DNA of 64,000 bases from Certhia americana (lineage: Eukaryota > Chordata > Aves > Passeriformes > Certhiidae): NCBI GenBank assembly GCA_018697195.1, contig CM031878.1, positions 3,829,983 through 3,893,982 of the forward strand, read 5' to 3'. Below are positions 60,089 to 64,000 of this stretch, in pieces; within the stretch, counting starts at the first letter, position 1, and each line of letters opens with the position of its first letter. A program made the position numbers and the translations under genes. The notes under the pieces were generated by a model. The model ran no database searches. It saw nothing but the letters and a program-made list of their open reading frames with translations, and was not told the DNA's origin.

Positions 60089-61998
60089 TTTTGAGAATTA
60101 ATACAGATTGTGAGCATCTTTAAGTGACAAAAATACAGACACTACATGCATTTAGTCATTATTATCCTGCACTTACTCTCTCTATGTAAGCAAAGCAGCC
60201 AGCACTGACAAACAGAAGTTTTGTAGTTTATGATCCATCACAATTGTTGAACTTCTCAGGACTGCTGAATAAAAGTCTAAAAAGTTCTATTTTGCTTTAA
60301 CTCTCTGTACTTAGAACATGGTTAGTCCTGAGGAAGCATCCAGACAGGTGCTTACAGCACAGCTCAGAATAAAAAAAAAAAAGATGATTGTCACTTGGAA
60401 ATAGCATTTTCTCTATCATTTTCATAGGAGGACAGGGGTAACAGGTGGATGTGGGAGGACATCTCAGCTAGTCCCCTTCTGCAAGTCAGCAGAAGGAGAA
60501 GAGGCCAAAGCAGGGGAGCAATGCTTCTTTTAAGAGAAGGACTTTTTCATATCAAAGCTTTTTTTTTTCCCCCTCAGGTGCTGTGACCAGAAAGTCTTTC
60601 CTTCCTTTTTTCTCCAAAACAAATAGGAAGCTGGGGAAGTCCATAACCCAGAATCTGTATCACTAAAATGGAGTCTCTGCTTTCCAGCATTACCATACTG
60701 GCATGTATCATGAGTGCAAAACATAACTTAAGTATAATTAAATTAACAAAATCCTCTGCATGGTAAAGTTGATCTTTTATCTTTTCTATCTTAATTCTCC
60801 ATTTTCTGGTGACATTTACAGTTTCAAAAGTTCTAACAGCTGCCATTTGTTTGTTGCCTGCCTCATAATTTTTGATGACTTTTGTTTGTTTGTTATTTTG
60901 TTTCCATCCCTGTAAAATCTCTGCTTTCCATACCGGGAATAAACACACATATTTTTCCCCTTGAGTGTGAAGAAAAAGTAAAACATAACCTGCAAAAAAT
61001 TTAAAGACAAATAGATCTCACTGTTTTAAAACTAAGCAACATATGTCCCTGTGCACAAACAGTAAGTGCATTCATATGTGTGTATCTGTTTTGGTATGAT
61101 ATTTTTGTCAGGAGAAAGTAGATTATGTCTAAATTAATGAAATTAGTGGTATCAGTTTAATAATCTTGCAGTCTACTGCACCACTAGAGACATTTTTAGG
61201 TAATTATTTAAGTGTTGTTTAAAGAATGAAACCAAAAAACCTAAGGGAAAAAATTATAGAAGGCCTCTGAAAAAGGCATTAAAAAAAGTTTTTTGAAGTG
61301 GTTTATCTCCCAATTTTTCAGACTCCAGTGTGTCTAACTAGATAAGCAAATTAGGTGAGGCAGAAGAAGAGAAAAATGTTTAGGAGAGACATTTTTGACA
61401 ATAAAATTGAAGAAAGATGCTATTTCAATCAGAAATGTCACTTTATACCACTTTCTCATATTAATAACCTTACATTTCTAGGCTCTCAGATGCTGCCACA
61501 GAGGCAGATAGGAAAAGTATTTTTCACCTTGAAGGGTCCTGAAGCACTTGAAAGAGGCAGTGATGAGCATCCAGGGCCATGGCTTGTGCTCTGACACAGT
61601 TCTGGCTGGAGGTGATGGGTGTCTGTACTGGAGTAAAGCTGAATGGGGCCTTTCCCTGTGGAGCAGATGCAGAGCTGGATAAGGACATTTTCCTCTTTCT
61701 GCTGCCCACTTCTGTGTGTCCTTCAGGGCACTTGACATTTGTGTCAGCATTTGTACTGAATGATAAAAGCAACCACCATGGGCTGTTGCCCCTGAGTCCA
61801 GTAGTTCATTTGACTCACAGCTACCCTCTCTTGATCTGGCCCCTGCGGAGTGGTCCATCCATATCCCAACTGGTCCATCTCTTCTCTCTTCCTAAGCTTC
61901 AGTGACCACTCCTATGGCCAAAAAACATGATTATTTATATGTGTGTTTTCCAGCTCAAAGTGCCTGATGTAGTTGCAGACTGTGCTGGCTCAGGCTTC

Positions 61999-62171
61999 TC
62001 CGAGAAGTTTTAGTTGCCCTATCTCTGGAAATTTTCAAGGCCAGGCTGGATGAAGTTTGAAGCAACCTAGTGCAGTGGAAGGTGTCCTTGCCCATGGCAA
62101 AGTAGGAGGCAGTTGGAACTGGAGGATCTTTACAAGCCCTTCTAAACAAAACCATGCTGTGATTCTATGAT
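61999..62171 (+). mobile_element. CR1 LINE, 3' fragment
   Basis: It reads tccgagaagttttagttgccc, ttttcaaggccaggctggat, gaaggtgtccttgcccatggca, gttggaactggaggatcttta and ends accatgctgtgattctatga. Typical CR1 3' end in the intergenic region upstream of PIK3C3. Confidence 0.9.
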
Positions 62172-63885
62172 CGTACTGTGTAAGGGTTGTTTCAGTGCCT
62201 ACGGAAAGGTTTTTGTAGTGTGACACCTAGGGCACGATATGAGAACACTTTGTGGTGGTTGCATGTTTCTGGTTTCGGCCTCTTGAAGTAGGGCAGCATT
62301 ATTCCAAGTGTTGCATTTCAAACAATGCACATCTGTTCTCCTGTTGCTGATATGCAGCACACCCATAAGCAAACTCTCCTGGCAACTCTGCTTGGGTTTC
62401 TTCCTTAAGGAAATTAATAGATATATGTCACAAGGGAGCCACAGGTGAACTAGTATACAACTACATGAATGTTGATAGCAGGAACATGTTCTGGAAACAA
62501 ACCAGAGTGTCAGGATTCCTGATGCTCCAAGTGCATTGTGAAGCAAATTCTGACCGTCACTGTGTCAACAGAAAAAGGGGCATCTGTCCCTTCTAGGCTT
62601 GGGGTGAAGCTAAGAGTGACATGAGGGACTATTAGGACTTAATCGTTGCCATTCCCTCCTGCTTGTGGCCCACAACTCCATTTCAGGGAGTTCTGTGTCC
62701 AAGCAGTGCCATATAAATCAGTCTTCTGCTCCACCACAGCCCTGCCTGACCGAGCCATGGACTCCCCTGAGGCAATTTCAACTCTTAGACATTAGTCTAA
62801 GAGTCCCATCTCCACAGAGATGCTTGATGCTCTGGTCTGGACATGCCCTGGCAGCACTGAAAATCTTCCCTTTTTTCTGGTGGATACAGTGGGAAAGTAC
62901 CTGATTTTTGGTCCCAGGACAGCCCAGAATCATGTTCCTGTAGTGCTCCAACATTTACGGGAGTGTTTGCTCTCGGAACACCAATTTTACTCAGCATATG
63001 TGGAAAAAAGTACGCCAAGAGAAATCTATTTTTTTCTCATGAAGACAATAAGTAACTGGCTAGTTAGACCTAGATTTAGTTACTTGCTGATATTATACTG
63101 TTCTTGTCATTGGAAAATAATATAGCAAACATGAGATTGACACTCTTCAGTGCTGTGCTCATGCATTAGAATCTCCCCTGTCCCTCTTCTGTTTTTCAGT
63201 CTGGTGGTTTGTCAGCTCCCAGAAGTTGATGAGGTGAAGCATTGAGAAAAGAGTGGGAGCAATAGAGAGGTCTGCTGCTGACACAATTCTCTTTGGAGGG
63301 AATGGAGCTATTTTTCTTGTTTTGAAGTAGAAGTGTCACTTGCAGTTCACATTCAACTGATAGCCACAGAGAAATACGTAACCTCTCAATCTCACCAAGA
63401 AATATATGCCATCCTCCAGAGGACAACACTGATTCCTCATACACCATCTATTTTCTGCTGGTAGGACTACCATGATATGGAAGAGGACTGATCAGATGTC
63501 CAGCCATGCCCCACATTGCTTGTAAAGACTTTCAGCAAAGTTGTGAAAGAGCTGTGTTGTCAAACTCATTTTATCTTTCCTGAATGTGGACATCTGTCCA
63601 CAAAAACTGGACTGAGACAGCTAGACATAACCCTTAGTGCATCTGTCAGACGATAATGACTTTCACTCACTAATGAACTGGAACAAAACTGACTTGGCAA
63701 CTGCCTTTTTCCCTCTAGTAATATCCTGAGAAAGACTTTACATGCTAGACGTACAGCAGAGGGAATCTCTGCTGTTCAAATACTACAGTGGTGGTCAGGT
63801 TTTCAGAACCACAGTGGAGGGGTGGTTAGTACATGGCTATTGTATTTACTTTAAAAATTGATAAGAATAGAGTTTTAGAAAAGAG

Positions 63886-64000
63886 TCTTCTCCTCTCCTC
63901 TCCTCTCCTCTCCTCTCCTCTCCTCTCCTCTCCTCTCCTCTCCTCTCCTCTCCTCTCCTCTCCTCTCCTCTCCTCTCCTCTCCTCTCCTCTCCTCTCCTA
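63886..64000 (+). repeat. (TCCTC)n pentanucleotide tract running off the window
   Basis: 21 perfect tcctc units followed by tccta at the last base, preceded by tcttc. All pyrimidine on the plus strand. The true length cannot be seen. Confidence 0.95.

Larger units (their letters stand above)
59171..64000. other. Upstream intergenic sequence, no gene recognised
   Basis: After the CpG island come CR1 copies (59243-59795, 61999-62171), an (AT)n tract (60049-60085) and a TCCTC tract (63886-64000). The ORFs at 60574-60948, 61478-61905 and 62199-62546 have no recognisable domain, no matching splice structure and no neighbour to join, so I do not call genes. Confidence 0.7.

Overview
The window is vertebrate nuclear DNA, almost certainly from a bird and probably from a passerine. 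It is AT-rich and gene-sparse. It carries about ten fragments of CR1 LINEs, the dominant avian retroposon, and one composite element with a tRNA-Ile-like head joined to a CR1 3' tail. That architecture is the one described for the passerine SINE TguSINE1. No ERV, bacterial operon or CRISPR array was seen.

One protein-coding gene explains nearly everything: PIK3C3 (VPS34, class III phosphatidylinositol 3-kinase), on the minus strand. I could place 23 coding exons, from the start codon at 58955 to an exon ending at 9259. Every junction is GT-AG, every phase matches, and there is no in-frame stop. They total 2520 nt (840 codons) and cover the C2 domain, the helical (PIK) domain and most of the kinase domain, including the ATP-binding lysine, the catalytic loop and the DFG motif. 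The family's last ~46 residues (the C-terminal membrane-binding helix) were not found in the 9.2 kb downstream of exon 23. They presumably lie beyond the left edge of the window.

Layout: 1-9258 is the last intron seen, with a SINE, a CR1 fragment, a cluster of AP-1-type sites and a 75-bp direct repeat. 9259-58955 holds exons 23 to 1 and their introns. 58640-59170 is a CpG-island promoter with an NRF1 palindrome, two YY1-type motifs in opposite orientation and upstream ATGs. 59180-64000 is upstream intergenic sequence: two adjacent CR1 fragments, an (AT)n tract, another CR1 and, at the right edge, a (TCCTC)n pyrimidine tract. I recognise no second gene there.

I found no evidence of a new biological system. 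The observations most worth checking are a CR1 tail that ends one base from the exon 9 donor site, a strong-context uORF embedded in a YY1 motif, the tRNA/CR1 composite SINE, and an inverted repeat of AP-1 sites downstream of the poorest donor site of the gene.
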